A stretch of 64,000 nt of DNA, from contig NC_064038.1 of the NCBI RefSeq assembly GCF_932526225.1, forward strand, positions 9,237,070-9,301,069. The letters run 5' to 3'. Positions 27,237 through 46,000 of this stretch are shown here, piece by piece; within the stretch, counting starts at the first letter, position 1; each line of letters begins with the position of its first letter. Source of the DNA: Nematostella vectensis (taxonomy: Eukaryota > Cnidaria > Anthozoa > Actiniaria > Edwardsiidae). The notes below the pieces were generated by a model. The model made no database searches. It saw only the letters and a program-made list of their open reading frames with translations, and had not been told where the DNA came from. A program made the translations under genes and the position numbers.

Positions 27237-27523
27237 TTCAGTGATTTTTTTATAGAAACCTTTTTCGCGTACAAAACGCTGCTACATTTGTTTCGGCGTA
27301 AATTTCTGCAAATTTTCCAAATTTTGTTTTCTTTTTTCGCGCCAAAACAGATACAAAACGCGCGTCGCATACGAAACACAGGCATCCCAAGTGGCAGGAA
27401 ACATTTGTCTTATATTGGGCTTCCTTTGTTTCCTCCCTGCGCATGCTCTTGTCAGCGGGTCGTACTGAGGTTTCATCAAAAGTCGTGTAACAAGGCTAAA
27501 AGCCGAGGAAAAAACTCGCGAAA
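27237..27523. promoter_or_regulatory. Putative bidirectional promoter between ETFA and the 312-aa gene
   Basis: Only 287 bp separate the two divergent start codons, and both 5' leaders must lie here. No TATA box is evident. The region has several CG dinucleotides (TTTTTCGCGCCAAAAC, ACGCGCGTCGCATACG), including a TTTCGCGCC E2F-like site. The shared-promoter role is inferred from spacing. Confidence 0.55.
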
Positions 27524-34636
<7,113 letters not shown>

Positions 34637-34800
34637 AAGACAACTAAATCCAGCTTGATTCTGTTTGCTGTAATATCTTCTTCAGACGGGAATCTGGCGC
34701 CCACAAATCTCGTGTAAAACGCGCATAATATTATTTCAGAAAACATGCAGCATTTGTATATTTCTTTTTATCTGTACATGTATTTGGGAGGCCTTGAAAA

Positions 34801-34806
34801 AATAAA
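34801..34806 (+). terminator. ETFA polyadenylation signal
   Basis: AATAAA 165 bp after the ETFA stop codon, followed by T/G-rich sequence. This is the first good signal downstream. Confidence 0.65.
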
Positions 34807-34867
34807 GATTGTCGATATTCACGTAACGTGAATACTCTTTAGTTGCCGACGAGACAGGCATCTCGGG

Positions 34868-34869
<2 letters not shown>

Positions 34870-34926
<57 letters not shown>

Positions 34927-34927
34927 T
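34870..34927. repeat. (TTG)n microsatellite
   Basis: About eighteen uninterrupted GTT/TTG triplets just downstream of ETFA. A second, shorter (TTG)n is at 59238-59263. Confidence 0.97.
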
Positions 34928-35045
34928 TACTTTTTCAGTAGTTTAATGAATTGGACTTCCTGTATTTCTATTGGTGGAAGAGAGGGGACTGGGCTGGAAC
35001 TAGAACCAGTAGCCGGAAGAGGGACAAAGAAATGATGCCCGTACC

Positions 35046-35207
35046 TAGCCCGCTTGCAGGCGGTTCTCGGTGTTTTTCCCCCTTCTCTCCCCCCTGCCCT
35101 GCTTCCGTTTTCGTGCTCGCCCCCAGGAACCACAAGATGGCGCCCGATCACCGAACTGAGCGGGTTTCCGCGATGATAACACCGAGTACCGCCTGCAAGC
35201 AGGCTAA
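35046..35207. mobile_element. hAT-like MITE, TAGCCTGC family, 162 bp, 8-bp TSD
   Basis: Left end TAGCCCGCTTGCAGGCGGTT; the right end is the inverse of TTAGCCTGCTTGCAGGCGGT. Both sides carry CCCGTACC (35038-35045 and 35208-35215), an exact 8-bp duplication typical of hAT insertions. It shares ends and the interior AAGATGGCG with the 11440 element. No coding capacity. Confidence 0.9.
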
Positions 35208-35444
35208 CCCGTACCAAGTCCCGTTCTTCCATAATCACGACACAGGAAGCCCGAATCGATAAAGCTAAAGATTGCTAAAGTTATTGGTACATGCTCATGT
35301 TATTATTTGTTTTGAATATCTTGAACTCTTATCATTTTCCAAAATATTGCTTCTACTGCATCGTTTTACAAGAGGTACGAAAGTTGTCATCGACACCTAT
35401 AATCCAGTATAGGTCATTCTTGCTGACACTTATTTCAGGCATTG

Positions 35445-35582
35445 TGACGTCATGCATTCTACAGGACGTTTTGTATTCTCTATTGTGACGTCATTTTTTC
35501 TTCATTATGAAGCCATGTATTCTTCATTATGAAGCCGTATATCCCCAATGTAATGTCATAAAACTTCACCATTGTGACGTCA
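35445..35582 (+). promoter_or_regulatory. Cluster of three perfect CRE sites upstream of the Ly6-like gene
   Basis: ATTGTGACGTCA occurs with its TGACGTCA palindrome at 35445-35452, 35486-35493 and 35575-35582; a decayed version (AATGTAATGTCATA) lies near 35548-35561. A repeated TTCATTATGAAGCC (about 35510 and 35524) lies between. TGACGTCA is the canonical CREB/ATF-bZIP site. The last one is 33 bp before the start codon. Confidence 0.75.
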
Positions 35583-35615
35583 CAATCATTTGTTCGTGAT
35601 CCCCATGTGCCAAGG

Positions 35616-37001
35616 ATGCAAAAGTTTATGTTATTAGTTTTGCTGGCTCTTTTACTGACGAGCACTGAAGGTAGGATAGGAGTCTAATAATTATTCATAC
35701 TAGAAACCTTCACACCACTGTCTTCGACATCTGTACATGTGTATATTCACAAGAATAGACCGCCCCTTTCAGAATTGATTTTATTGCTCTCGTTGATACA
35801 TAAAGTGCTGGCAAACTCTAACAAACAGTCAAAACATAGGAATAGGGGACTTGCGCTAAGAGGTCACGTTACCTTTCTAAACCAAAATGAGCACAGAAAT
35901 GATTGCGCTCGTCGCACCAGAGAACAACGAAAATGAAATCTATAAATGAAACTAAACCTTATCTGTAAAAATAATATTCTGCCTTTTTCGTAAGAGTTGA
36001 ATATAAATTTGTTGTTGTTATTTTGCCGCTAAAAGCCTGAACGCGCGCTAGTTTGCCACCAACTGTCACGTGATCTCTTAGCGCAAATTAGTCGTGAAAA
36101 AAAGACGTGTGTCCAGTTTCTAAGTGCTTGCCCGAAAGACCATTCAATACCGTTAATGATCTAATAAACGCCGGGGCGTTTATAAAATTTCGATCGTCGG
36201 AGGGGGCGTTCAATAGATAAGAGGCGTTTATTAGCGAGGGGCGTTCTTTACAAACTATGAAAATATAACAAGCCCATGAGTTCTAGTCTCAGTCAGGATC
36301 ACGTTAAATTATAGCCTGCGTAGCAATCGTTTCTTGACATAACACCCAGTAAAAGCAGCCAAACTACATTAAATTTTAATTTTAAAAACCTGATTTATAT
36401 TACCGAAATTTCAAGTCGTTTTTTTTAAGCTGTGAGGGGGGGGGGGGGGGCGTTTATTAGAGAGGGGCGTTCATTACAAACTTATAAGTTTAGGGGGCGT
36501 TTATAGATAAGAGGCGTTCCTTAGATAGGGGGCGTTTATTAAATCATTTATGGTAGCATTTCGGATTTCTTTCATATCAGATTGCCTTTCCTCTTTGCAG
36601 TTGTAAGTCTGAAGTGCCACAAATGTCCCCCTAGTGTGCACACCAGCGCCAGAGAGTGTTTAGCCGGCCCTCTTCAGCACTGCAAGTCACATGATACTGC
36701 CTGTTTCTTCGAATACGAGAAACGCACGATCCGGTTTGGCTGCGGGCGGGACTGGGCCAAACCCGCGGGATGCTACGGGTTGAGTTGTATCGAGTGGTGC
36801 AAAGAGGATAAGTGCAATGCCGCCCTGTTACGGTACAACGCTCCCTTTGACCTTGACCTCGATGACGAGCCTGCCACAGGAAGCCCATCTATTATGTCTT
36901 GGAGGAGCGCAGTCTTTAGCGATGCCGCAAAGCCTGATGGGTGCTGTATGACGCTGACGATGGCAATCGCTGCAATTTTTCTATTTGCTGATACTCTATG
37001 A
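35616..37001 (+). CDS. Ly6/uPAR (three-finger) GPI-anchored protein, two exons
   Basis: Exons 35616-35670 and 36601-37001, 456 nt, 151 aa. Exon 1 encodes a signal peptide (MQKFMLLVLLALLLTSTE) and ends in phase 1. Exon 2 opens VSLKCHKCPPS and carries a Cys-rich domain (LKCHKC..., EC, HCKS, ACFFE, FGCG, GCYG, SCIEWCKEDKCN). The Cys-Asn ending is the mark of the LU/three-finger fold. A spacer rich in Asp, Ser and Pro follows, then a hydrophobic end (CCMTLTMAIAAIFLFADTL) suited to GPI attachment. The mature protein would sit on the outer cell surface. Family members include Ly6, CD59, uPAR and Lynx; the exact relative is not determinable. The LU domain is encoded in a single exon here. AATAAA at 37112-37117 is a likely poly(A) signal. 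Confidence 0.85.
36160..36545. repeat. GGCGTTTATTAG-type degenerate repeat in the Ly6-like gene intron
   Basis: GGGGCGTT(T/C)A(T/A)TA with AGATAAGAGGCGTT recurs about ten times in two clusters (36165-36250 and 36440-36545), separated by unrelated AT-rich sequence. An inverted copy (AATAAACGCC) starts the block, so it may be a foldback element. Confidence 0.65.
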
Positions 37002-37111
37002 ATATCTGTAAAGCATCCATTTTTCTTTTAGAGTGGAATTGACACGATGAGCCAGTGTTTCTTTATCTATTATCAATCTTGAATGTCGTAGTAAACGTAA
37101 TATCTGTATTG

Positions 37112-37117
37112 AATAAA
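37112..37117 (+). terminator. Candidate polyadenylation signal of the Ly6-like gene
   Basis: AATAAA about 110 bp after the stop codon. Confidence 0.5.
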
Positions 37118-38619
37118 TACAAATTAAAATATTCAAAAAGAGATTAGCAAAGGGAGCGAGTGTGAGCAAGGAAAAAATCAATTAGAGGACATTACCGAGA
37201 ATCGAACCCAGTCCAGATAAGGTAAAATGATAAAAAGTAGACCATACTTCCAGACATGCACTAAAACACCGTATGGCATTACAAAGCTTTACGGCTAAGC
37301 TGAGGATTTCGGCCCCAGCACCGCTATCCAGTGAATTGTACAACACAAAGGAACCTGAGGTACCCGCGCATTAATGGGGAGGCAATAACCAACCAGGATC
37401 TCAGGCCTGTCGTAGTGGGTTACGCCACGCACAGCTTACACTGAAAAATATCGGGGTCTTTTTCACGATGGCGTCACTTGGGAAAAGGCTGTAATAATGT
37501 TGTGATGTCATCATTATGTGCTGCATACTACGACCTAGGTCTATCTACATTGCTACCTTTGGTCTTCTTTGTCCAGTCACGCACAGAACAACAAAGGCAA
37601 GCTAAATTGAAAATTTAAATGCACAGAAATCCAAGATGTTTTGTGTTCTTAGGTTTTGAAAAATACTGTGATTAAAAGTCTCGTTAACAGACCTCCTCGA
37701 ATTTCTTAGGAGCATTTCAGATTCTAGAGTTCATTTTCCTCGAGTTGGGGACTTTGGGGTTCGTTTCGACTTTGGGGGATCATTTTGCGATAGGATATGG
37801 TTGAAGACTATCATACACCGTCGATCTACGCGTTACATGACTGGCCAATAAAACCACTTCTCCAAATATAAGCTCGAAATGCTTGCCACAAGTTATAGAA
37901 AACTGTTTTACGGTTATTCAGTTATAGCAAGTATTGTATTGCTGGTGTCCCTTCTTGTGGTCACCCTGTGTTTCACCTTTACCAGTAGAGAATCATGGGT
38001 AATTCAAGCGGCGCGTGGTTTTAAAATTTTCACACTTTCGAAGTCAAGCAAGAAAACATTGCACAATTCCACTAAAATCGGCCGATTCTACGCATGAAAA
38101 AAAGCCTAAAAATGGCTTCCAGAGATGTCCTGGTGTATATATGTAACTCTTTTTAGTGAGTTACTCTGTTTTAAACCAAAACAAAACTGCAAAATAAACA
38201 CGTCGACCAACACATGGCTTTCGCATGTTCAATGAACACAGCACATGGGATTCAATCTGGCACGATCGCCCGAAGAACCATCACTCCGATCACAGTTGAG
38301 CAGGATCGCAGGAACATCGAAAATAAAAGCGACAAAATGGAAAAGGTTAGTATTGTTGATTATTTACTGGCAAACCCTGCTTTCGGGGGGAGTATGAGCT
38401 CTGAATGCGCTTTTACATTGCTCAGACTACCCTTCTAGCAGAACCCCTCTGTATTTCGCTGGGATGTCGGCCGTCAACGAAAACATAGAAAAGGGGCTGT
38501 GCCAGTAGGTTAAGCAGAGACACCTCAGGCTCAGTATCCATTGAAAATAAGATATAAAGAAACCAAATATATATAACAGATATCAGTTAATTAAAGTACC
38601 ATTCTTGTATTGTGTAATG

Positions 38620-38936
38620 CACCAGTCATTTGAAACCCCCATCCCCATGGTCCCGGGGAAGTGTGGGGTTAATGTGGGGGTTTAGAGCATTTATCTTAAT
38701 AGTTATCAGTACAAATTCGCTGATGTATACTGGCTTTAAAAGATAAAGGCTTTTTTTCAGATGACCTGATGTTGATGTCAGATAGTTGCCTATAGTTTGC
38801 ATTCCAAGGGGAAGGGGCATTTGACCGCAGTTTTGTCCCGAGGGGGTGGGTGCTTTTCTCTGTTTTGTACAGGGTCAAAGTCTAATCCCCCACCCTTCCC
38901 CGGGACCATGGGGGTGGGGGTTTCAATTGACTAGCA
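38620..38936. mobile_element. MITE with ~45-bp inverted repeats
   Basis: Left arm CCAGTCATTTGAAACCCCCA...CCATGGTCCCGGGGAAG, right arm its inverse, CTTCCCCGGGACCATGGG...GGGGGTTTCAATTGACTAG. The inner part is also partly complementary. About 317 bp, no coding capacity. Confidence 0.85.
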
Positions 38937-38959
38937 CATAAATCTTCAAGTTTTATTCA

Positions 38960-39220
38960 GCCTGCACTAGCATTTACTGCATTTTTCATATTTTGCGAAC
39001 TGTTGCAATCATTTTCCGACAACTCAATCACCCTCTGAGTTCTGTCCTTCAAAATCCTTGAAGCCCATTGATTGGTCACTGAGGAATGGATCCAATCCAC
39101 ACCACTTGACCAATAAAAAAGCACTTAATGTGATTCCATTAGTCAAACCAGAAAGTGGCTTTGCAGTATGGAAATTGTTGATAAGAGCTTGCAGAATATT
39201 GCAACACTTTTTTATTACTT
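38960..39220. repeat. Dispersed repeat copy
   Basis: Third copy of the family seen at 25115 and 34262 (TTTGCGAACTGTTGCAATCA, CTGAGTTCTGTCCTTCAAAA, ATTGATTGGTCACTGAGG). It follows the MITE at 38620. Confidence 0.5.
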
Positions 39221-39404
39221 TTTTACCAAGTGCAGCGTAGTGGGCCTAACAGTAGTGGGGCTCAAGACCAATTTATTCAGAGATGAAATTTTTGCAGTGA
39301 TATAATTCATATTCAGGGGAATCTGGATGCTGGCATTCCCGGGAAAAATTGGACAATTTTGTTCTCCCTAGGATTTTTCACCAGTGGGAGCACGTTAATA
39401 TCCA

Positions 39405-39485
39405 TTAGATACATTATTAATATTCATCATTAATATTCATTATAAATCTCATTAATATTCATTATAAATCTAATTAATATTTACA
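39405..39485. repeat. Short AT-rich tandem repeat
   Basis: ATTAATATTCATTATAAATC recurs three to four times with small changes. Confidence 0.8.
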
Positions 39486-39585
39486 ACTCAATAGACTACT
39501 CAACTAGAATGAGAATACAAAATATGCTTAGAATTTTTTTAATTTATCTCATACTTCAATTTCCACAAGACGTATCGCGGTTCTC

Positions 39586-40152
39586 AATACATCGCGACCC
39601 TTCGCCCCTCGTTTCCATAACGGTCGTAGTTTCGCAGTCAACTTCGTTTGTTTATGAGATTGAGAATCGAAGAGCGTAGGTCAGTTTGGCTAAAATGATC
39701 AGCTGAAATTGCTTCAAAACGTTTGGAACAAGGTACGAACAGTTAAGGAAAAAGATTCACAGGAATTAGAGCAAGTGATGATCTAATTAGCAGGTCGCAA
39801 AATCAAATATTATCTGAACAAGATGTAATTAGCACTGATAACATGGCCGTTTGTTGACTTGCATGACAGCAGTCGAATCTTGAAGGAAGAGTTTCGAGGC
39901 TTTCTTTGTGAGATGACTGGCAAAACTGGAACCTTGAATGTTTTGCAATATATTTTTATTCTTTTATGAGAACTGCGTTTATTTACTTTGTTGTCAAATG
40001 TGGCTCTCAGGCCCTAAGTAAAGTCGACTACAACTTTCGATACATGAAACAAATGAAGTCTGCCTTGATCGTTATGGAAATGCAGATGATTGACGTCCAA
40101 GAACTAACTAAAATCACAGTTAGAATGTCAAGGTGAAGGGTCGCGATGTATT
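39586..40152. mobile_element. Non-autonomous DNA element, ~567 bp
   Basis: AATACATCGCGACCCTTC at the left end is exactly inverted at the right end (GAAGGGTCGCGATGTATT, 40135-40152). A second inverted pair, TTTCCATAACGGTCGTAG near 39613 and the inverse of TTGATCGTTATGGAAA near 40066, lies further in. No transposase frame is present. Confidence 0.75.
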
Positions 40153-41169
40153 AAAAATCGCTATAATTTGTTAGCCTCGCTATAAGAGCAGACTTCACTG
40201 AAATTTCATCCATGGATTGATATATGACTTTCCATCCTATAAACATCTTTTCACAAGCAAGTATAGTGACTTCATCACAGCTATAACCACCTATGAAAGG
40301 AAAAAAAATACAAAAAAAAATACAAATAAGAAGAAAATATATTTTCTCCGAACAATTTGAATTATTCATTATAGAAATTGCTGACAGTGTTTCAGCTAGC
40401 AAGCATGCATCTGACAGTCTCCAGTTGAATTATTTGTAAGTCATTCTTTTTGGAGTTTTGGGATTCCTGTGGCACACAAAAAGCAATATCCCCTTCTCTC
40501 ACCTTTTGCTTCCCACAGGAATCCTGAAAGCCCAGATACAGTAATTTCTGAATAGGATTTCTGGAGAGCTGGCTAGAAGGCGAAGTAGGGGTGTTATACA
40601 GTGCAGCCATGTTGTGACAATGTGGCAATTTTCACATTTTCAAAAACTAGCGGTCTGCAAGCACCCCAATGTAGTGGTAGCCCTGGTTTCCTGGGCATAC
40701 TAACAAAAAAAACACTGCATTTAGCCTAAAAAAATATAATATATATTATAAAGACTACAACTTGAAGCCCCCCTAAGCCGCTAGCTGTTTTAAGATGTTG
40801 TTGTATTTACAGCTTCCGCTTCTATAGGTTTGCCAGCCCACTAACAAATGTATTGAACACATGATTGGGTCTACATCATAAGTAGAACTCATTACATTTT
40901 TTTTTATTATTATCACCTCTTTCCTACCAATACTACTGGGATCAAGAGTTTGAGTTAGTAGTTCATTCCTGACAGGATAATGCTGTTTGTCTTGCATGCT
41001 TTAGTCAAGGGAGGGGGGGGGGGGCATGCGTCCCTACTGAGAAGAGAATGTACATAAAAAGCAAGTGAGGTTTTCTTTTTTGTTTTATCTTCTGTTATTA
41101 TGATTATAAAAGTGTGTAAGTTGCCTCTACTTTTTTACTGGGGCATAATATTTCCACTTCAAAATAATA

Positions 41170-41325
41170 AACGGTAGCGGATCTAGGGGGAGGGTTTTGG
41201 GGGTTTAAACACCCCCTTTGGGCTGCCAGAAAACCATATGTAACGTAACAAAAAACAATTACCCCACCCCACCTCCCTTTGTCACTGAGCCAAACCCCCC
41301 TTTAGCGAAAAGCTAGATCCGCCCC
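41170..41325. mobile_element. hAT-type MITE with CAGGGGCGGATCTAG ends
   Basis: The right end is the inverse of CAGGGGCGGATCTAGC; the left end is the decayed form CGGTAGCGGATCTAGG. The inside has long G/C tracts (GGGGTTTAAACACCCCC). CAGGGGCGGAT ends are typical of hAT-superfamily MITEs in many animals. Confidence 0.75.
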
Positions 41326-41860
41326 TGATAAATACAGTTAAACTTATTGTGATAGTGAATGCTTATTTTACAATAGTCCCTTTAGGCCTTTCTTATGTAA
41401 TTTTTTTTTCGTTTATATCACTTTTTTTCTAAAATGAAATGTTTGTTATGTCTGTTAAGTGGCCCCTTACCAACCACTTTTGAACGAGTATCTTCATGTT
41501 CTTTTTCACACGGCTTTTAACCAATGAATCGCTGCTGAGTCTCTCCTGTCTTAGTTACTAGTGCCATAAACTTTCAAATTCATAACATCAAATCTAACCG
41601 AGAAGGAAATATTTTTTTTATTTCTTCTTCTAAATGTTTTATCTATTTTTGTATAGATATCAGTTAAGTTTGACGACTTGTCTTTCGTGAACAAATATGC
41701 ATATATTTTTTCGACCCTGCAATCAGTTCTAGCAACCGTGTTCTAGTCAAACACAGATGCAAAAACACCTAAAAACTGTTACAGTGATAATGCTGAATAA
41801 ATAGACGAACGCTTTAGGCCAGAATCAGAATGACACTAAAGCCCATATAACTTTAAATCT

Positions 41861-42042
41861 AGAGCTTTAGCTAAAAAAAAAGAGATTCAAGAATCCTTTT
41901 GTGTAGTCTGCTTTAAAGTTTTCATTCTGCGAATGATATGAAACATCACTAGAGCTATAAGCTAAAAAAATATGAGATTCTAGGCTCCTTTTTTGTAATC
42001 TGCTTTAAAGTTATCATTCTGCGAATAATATGAAACATCACT
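41861..42042. repeat. ~91-bp direct duplication
   Basis: Both copies share AGAGCTWTARGCTAAAAAAA, TCTGCTTTAAAGTT, TCATTCTGCGAAT and ATATGAAACATCACTAG. About 90 percent alike by eye. Confidence 0.8.
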
Positions 42043-42118
42043 AGGATAACCATTAGTGTGACTATTTTGGGCACCCTCTTGCGATGTACGTTTTAGCGCG
42101 TGGAAAAGCAGTCGTACC

Positions 42119-42778
42119 CTTAAGGTAATTCCCTTGAATTGCACTGCGCACCCCTTCTGCGCATAGTGGCGCGCGCTGTTTGTTCGAACTTTCCGGTATT
42201 AAGTGCGCGCGCGCGCCACAGTTGTACAAGAAAACACAAGCAAAAGGCGCACGTTTTTTACTTAAAACGCTTTGACAGAAAAACGAAGTCGGTTACCCCC
42301 ATTTTTTATTTGCTCAAATAGTTAAATATATACGGAAAAATGATATACTGAAAGAAGAACAAAAGTTGGGTTGTAGGAGTTTTGTTATTTCTCTTAAAAG
42401 CCGTAAAAATACTTCAAAATGGCGCTTTTTACCGTATGAATAGTGGCGAAAACAATGTCTTTTAGTGCGATCTCTTAAAATGTGATTTGTTTTGAGCATT
42501 AACTACTACGGGTTATTGTTTAGGAGATCGGATTTTGGCAGCTCGACAAACAGAACTTAATTTTCTAAAGACTATAGGCACTCTTTTTAAAAACTAAAAG
42601 TTGGGATTTTTCCTTTCGCGATCAGTAAAAACGCGTCAACTCTACGCCCCTCTATTGTGAAAACGAGGTCGGTACCCCCATTTTTTATTACATTTTTTGA
42701 AAGCCCTTAACTTCAATATTGTTTATGCCAAGTTTAAAAAAATTCTGGGTTGTAGAACTATTTCAAGGGAATTACCTT
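42119..42778. mobile_element. ~660-bp non-autonomous element with AAGGTAATTCCCTTGAA ends
   Basis: AAGGTAATTCCCTTGAA (42122-42138) is exactly inverted near 42762-42778 (TTCAAGGGAATTACCTT). The inside carries a direct repeat of ACGARGTCGGTTACCCCCAT plus GGGTTGTAG at about 42283-42380 and 42657-42755. No long coding frame. Confidence 0.7.
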
Positions 42779-43025
42779 CATCTACAACAGTCAGCAAACC
42801 CTTTATGGCGCGGCCTCGAAGAAAAGAACATATCGGTTTTTAAGTCGTGGATAGCGAAGCTATTCAGGACTTTTTGCGGTTAGCGGGGTTGTGTCACTAA
42901 TAATCGTCGACTCAAGTGTAACCCATAGCCAATCATAACTCTTCTAATGTCACAACTCTTGGCCAATCAAATCAAATGTTTTAGCGAAAAAGCCCGCGAA
43001 TTGTCAGCGGTAAATGTAAAAAAAC

Positions 43026-46000
43026 ATGGCGGCCGCAGTTGAATTTTTTGAAGGTGGTGATGGTTAAGACTATGATTTAACGTCATTCCTGCCTTTCTTG
43101 CCAATAAAAAATGAAGCCACATTCGATAAATAGCTACCTGAATGCAATATTTCGCTTCAATGTCCGTTCGTTATCAGTTCAGCTTTCACGATATATCATG
43201 TTGTCAACAGACTTACGAAACGCCACTGGTAAGCCATTTCCACTTCCCCTTTACTACTGCTGGCTGTGCACCAAATTCTTTGTTTATTTCTTACATGCAT
43301 GCTTGCTGAATTAGCTCCAACACATTCTTGCTATTATAATTTAAGCTTCGGAATTTATCCGTACTTCGCTACGAGTAGCATTGTTTCCATTGTCTCGATG
43401 AATAACATTTCTAGACTGAACTTCGTTTGCCAAGAGCAGGAATCAGTTTTTAAAACACATAAAGCCAAGAAATGTATTGGTTTGGTCCATACTCTACATA
43501 CCATTTTACCCTAAAGTGGGTTAAAAATAAATGCACCAAAACCAAGCTTTTGTCCCAAATTACCATTTTATTATCCACGACTTGGCAAGGGCGTTTACTT
43601 TTGATTAGAGTCTATTTTTTGTTTGTGAGTTTGATAGAATGAAAAATGTTCTGGGCTTTAGAACAATTCTAGGGTCACCGTTCGACATTAAGGGTGCATT
43701 TTTTTTAATCGTGATTTTGGAATGAGAATGATTAAAATAGAAAAAGCGCGCGTTCGTTTATCCTGCGTTCCCGTTCCATTCCGAAATGGAATAAGGGCCA
43801 TTCCACCCATTCTTCTACCTGTAGCAGAATGACTCGAGTGGTATTCTGAACATTTTCTACCAACCATTCCCATTCCAGAATGATAGGGAAAAAACGCGCC
43901 CTGAGTACCCGTATACGGGGTTTCCAAAATAGAATCTCAAGAACAGTGGGTACGTTTCTAAGCTGCTAGAGTCTACCTTATGCCCATCATCCTGTTTGAT
44001 ACGCAAGAGCGACAACGGAACTTGCCGAGTACTTCCCAGCATTTTCTTTCTTTCTTTCCTCTTTTAACATAAATGTACTCGTTGACAATCTAAGCCCACA
44101 TCCCCTCTCCAGCCATTTGTTATTTATGTTATGTCTGTGACTGTGTATGTAAAGAAGAGCGATTTTATTTTCATTGTTACCCCCTTCCCCTTCCCTGGTG
44201 TTATAAACAGCGTGTTTTCGCCAGTATATAAAAATAACTTTTTAGCAATTTTTTTCCCAAGAACTCAAGCTTTCAAAAATCTGTTGCGTCTGTGGCTGTG
44301 TGTTTAGGAGAGCGATTTTATCTTCATTGTTGCTATTTTCCCCTTCCCTGGTGCTAGAAACGTGAGAGTTTACGCCGTTGCTAAAAAAAACCAGTCGTTT
44401 TTTCTTCTGACTTCTATTGTTTGCTCATTCGTCAGAATCCAAAACCAAACAGACAGGTCAGTCAAGGAAAGGCTCACTGCTAAGCTATAGGCAAACGTTC
44501 TTAGATAACAACTACCCTCCCCTTTTATTGATAGACAAGAAGGATTTGGTTATCAGCTTACAGGGTTGTTCTTTGTTAATTAAAGGCTTTTTTATGAAAG
44601 CGATATGCGCATGCGCATGTTCCTCCGTAATCATTAAGTTACTTTTGTTCAGTCCGTTGTATTCTCGGCCGCTAGACTTCACAGGAGTTTTGATTTTTTA
44701 GATTATAAGTTTTTTTTTTCTTTAATGTTTTTTAAAATGTCAGCGCGCACGCGTTAATAAGAGAAAAATGCTAATGTACTTCTCAGAAAAACGTGAAATG
44801 GCGAGTTTAAATCCTTTCCATTTTCTTGGTCGTTTGAACTTTCTTCTCATGATGGCTTTATAACTCTAGGCTATTTACCATGGCTTGCAAATTTTTGCAC
44901 GGCAGGTCTTATGGACAAACTACGTATTAATGTGGATTTCATATAAGAAAGCGGGAATAAAACTTGGCTTAAAGAAGAGATATTTAAATTCCTTTTCGCT
45001 AGTTGAGAAATCTGATAACTCGGCGGAAAATTTCGATTTTGGTTAAAATCGAGGTGCTTGTCAGAAAACCAAAAGCTCTTCTGAACGTGATTTCAGAAAT
45101 AGTGGTTTTATTTTGTTTTATGAAGAAGTAAAAGCCATAGACGTATTTGTTTTAAAGGGAAAAAGTGGGACTACGTGAATCACCATCCGTTTGAAGTTTT
45201 CTTTTTTCGGTTTACTTGTGCAGTTTTGAGTTTCCTTAATCTGGAAGTTTTGGTTAAAAAGAAGTGTTAGCGAACAGAAATAAGGTTGTACTACAAAGAC
45301 AATACCAAGACGATTTCGTGTATTGTTTCAAATTTTAATTGTTACTAAAGATTTGTTATTGGTGCTTTACTGAGTTGTTCAAGTACGAGAGCATCACCGA
45401 CTCAGTTTGTCTTATCGACCGATCACTTGTTTTGTGTGATAAAACTACTCCAGTCTTCTTTTCTTTGCGGAAAAAGCTTGAAAGTGGTGTTGAGAGCCTT
45501 TCTTAGCTCTGTCACTCAATAGCCCAAGTACATTCTTCCATGACACGGCAAAGCCAAATGAACGGCTGAGAGAAGTGCTTTGTTATTGTAGCTGCGACGA
45601 TATTAATCAAAAGTCAATGTGTTTAGTGTGGGGTTCCCAATTGAATGCACGCCTTACTTTGTAAAGACAAACAATCCATTGTCAAGAGCGTTAGTTTGCA
45701 CCGTTTTTGTTGGGAATTACTCTAATGGGTGTCTTTTTTTAACGCAGAACAAATTTTTATTCATTTGTAAAAAAGTAATCGTCTTTGAATGTCAGTAAAA
45801 CATAGAGATGCGTGTGACGTTTTGTTGTCTATCATTGTCTCGAAAGAAAATTGGTAATCGTTTTTTGTCTCATTTTAAAGCGATCAAAATTTATGTCCCA
45901 GGAAAGAAAACAGACTTCTTGTGCCAATTAGAACAGTAATCAAAAGGAAAATGGTACATTTTAGATGTGTGATTTCTTTTGTGGTTCATGAATAGAATGA

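Noticed and set aside
37188-37290. tRNA gene on the minus strand (GGGTTCGATTCTCGG looks like a T-arm)
   Set aside because: Only a box B is convincing; no cloverleaf or clear box A could be drawn. At best a SINE fragment.
40151-40997. Possible minus-strand exons (SCDEVTILACEKMFIGWK... and NELLTQTLDPSSIGRKE)
   Set aside because: The first runs into the terminal repeat of the 39586-40152 element and the junction between them can be read in two frames; no consistent gene model emerged.
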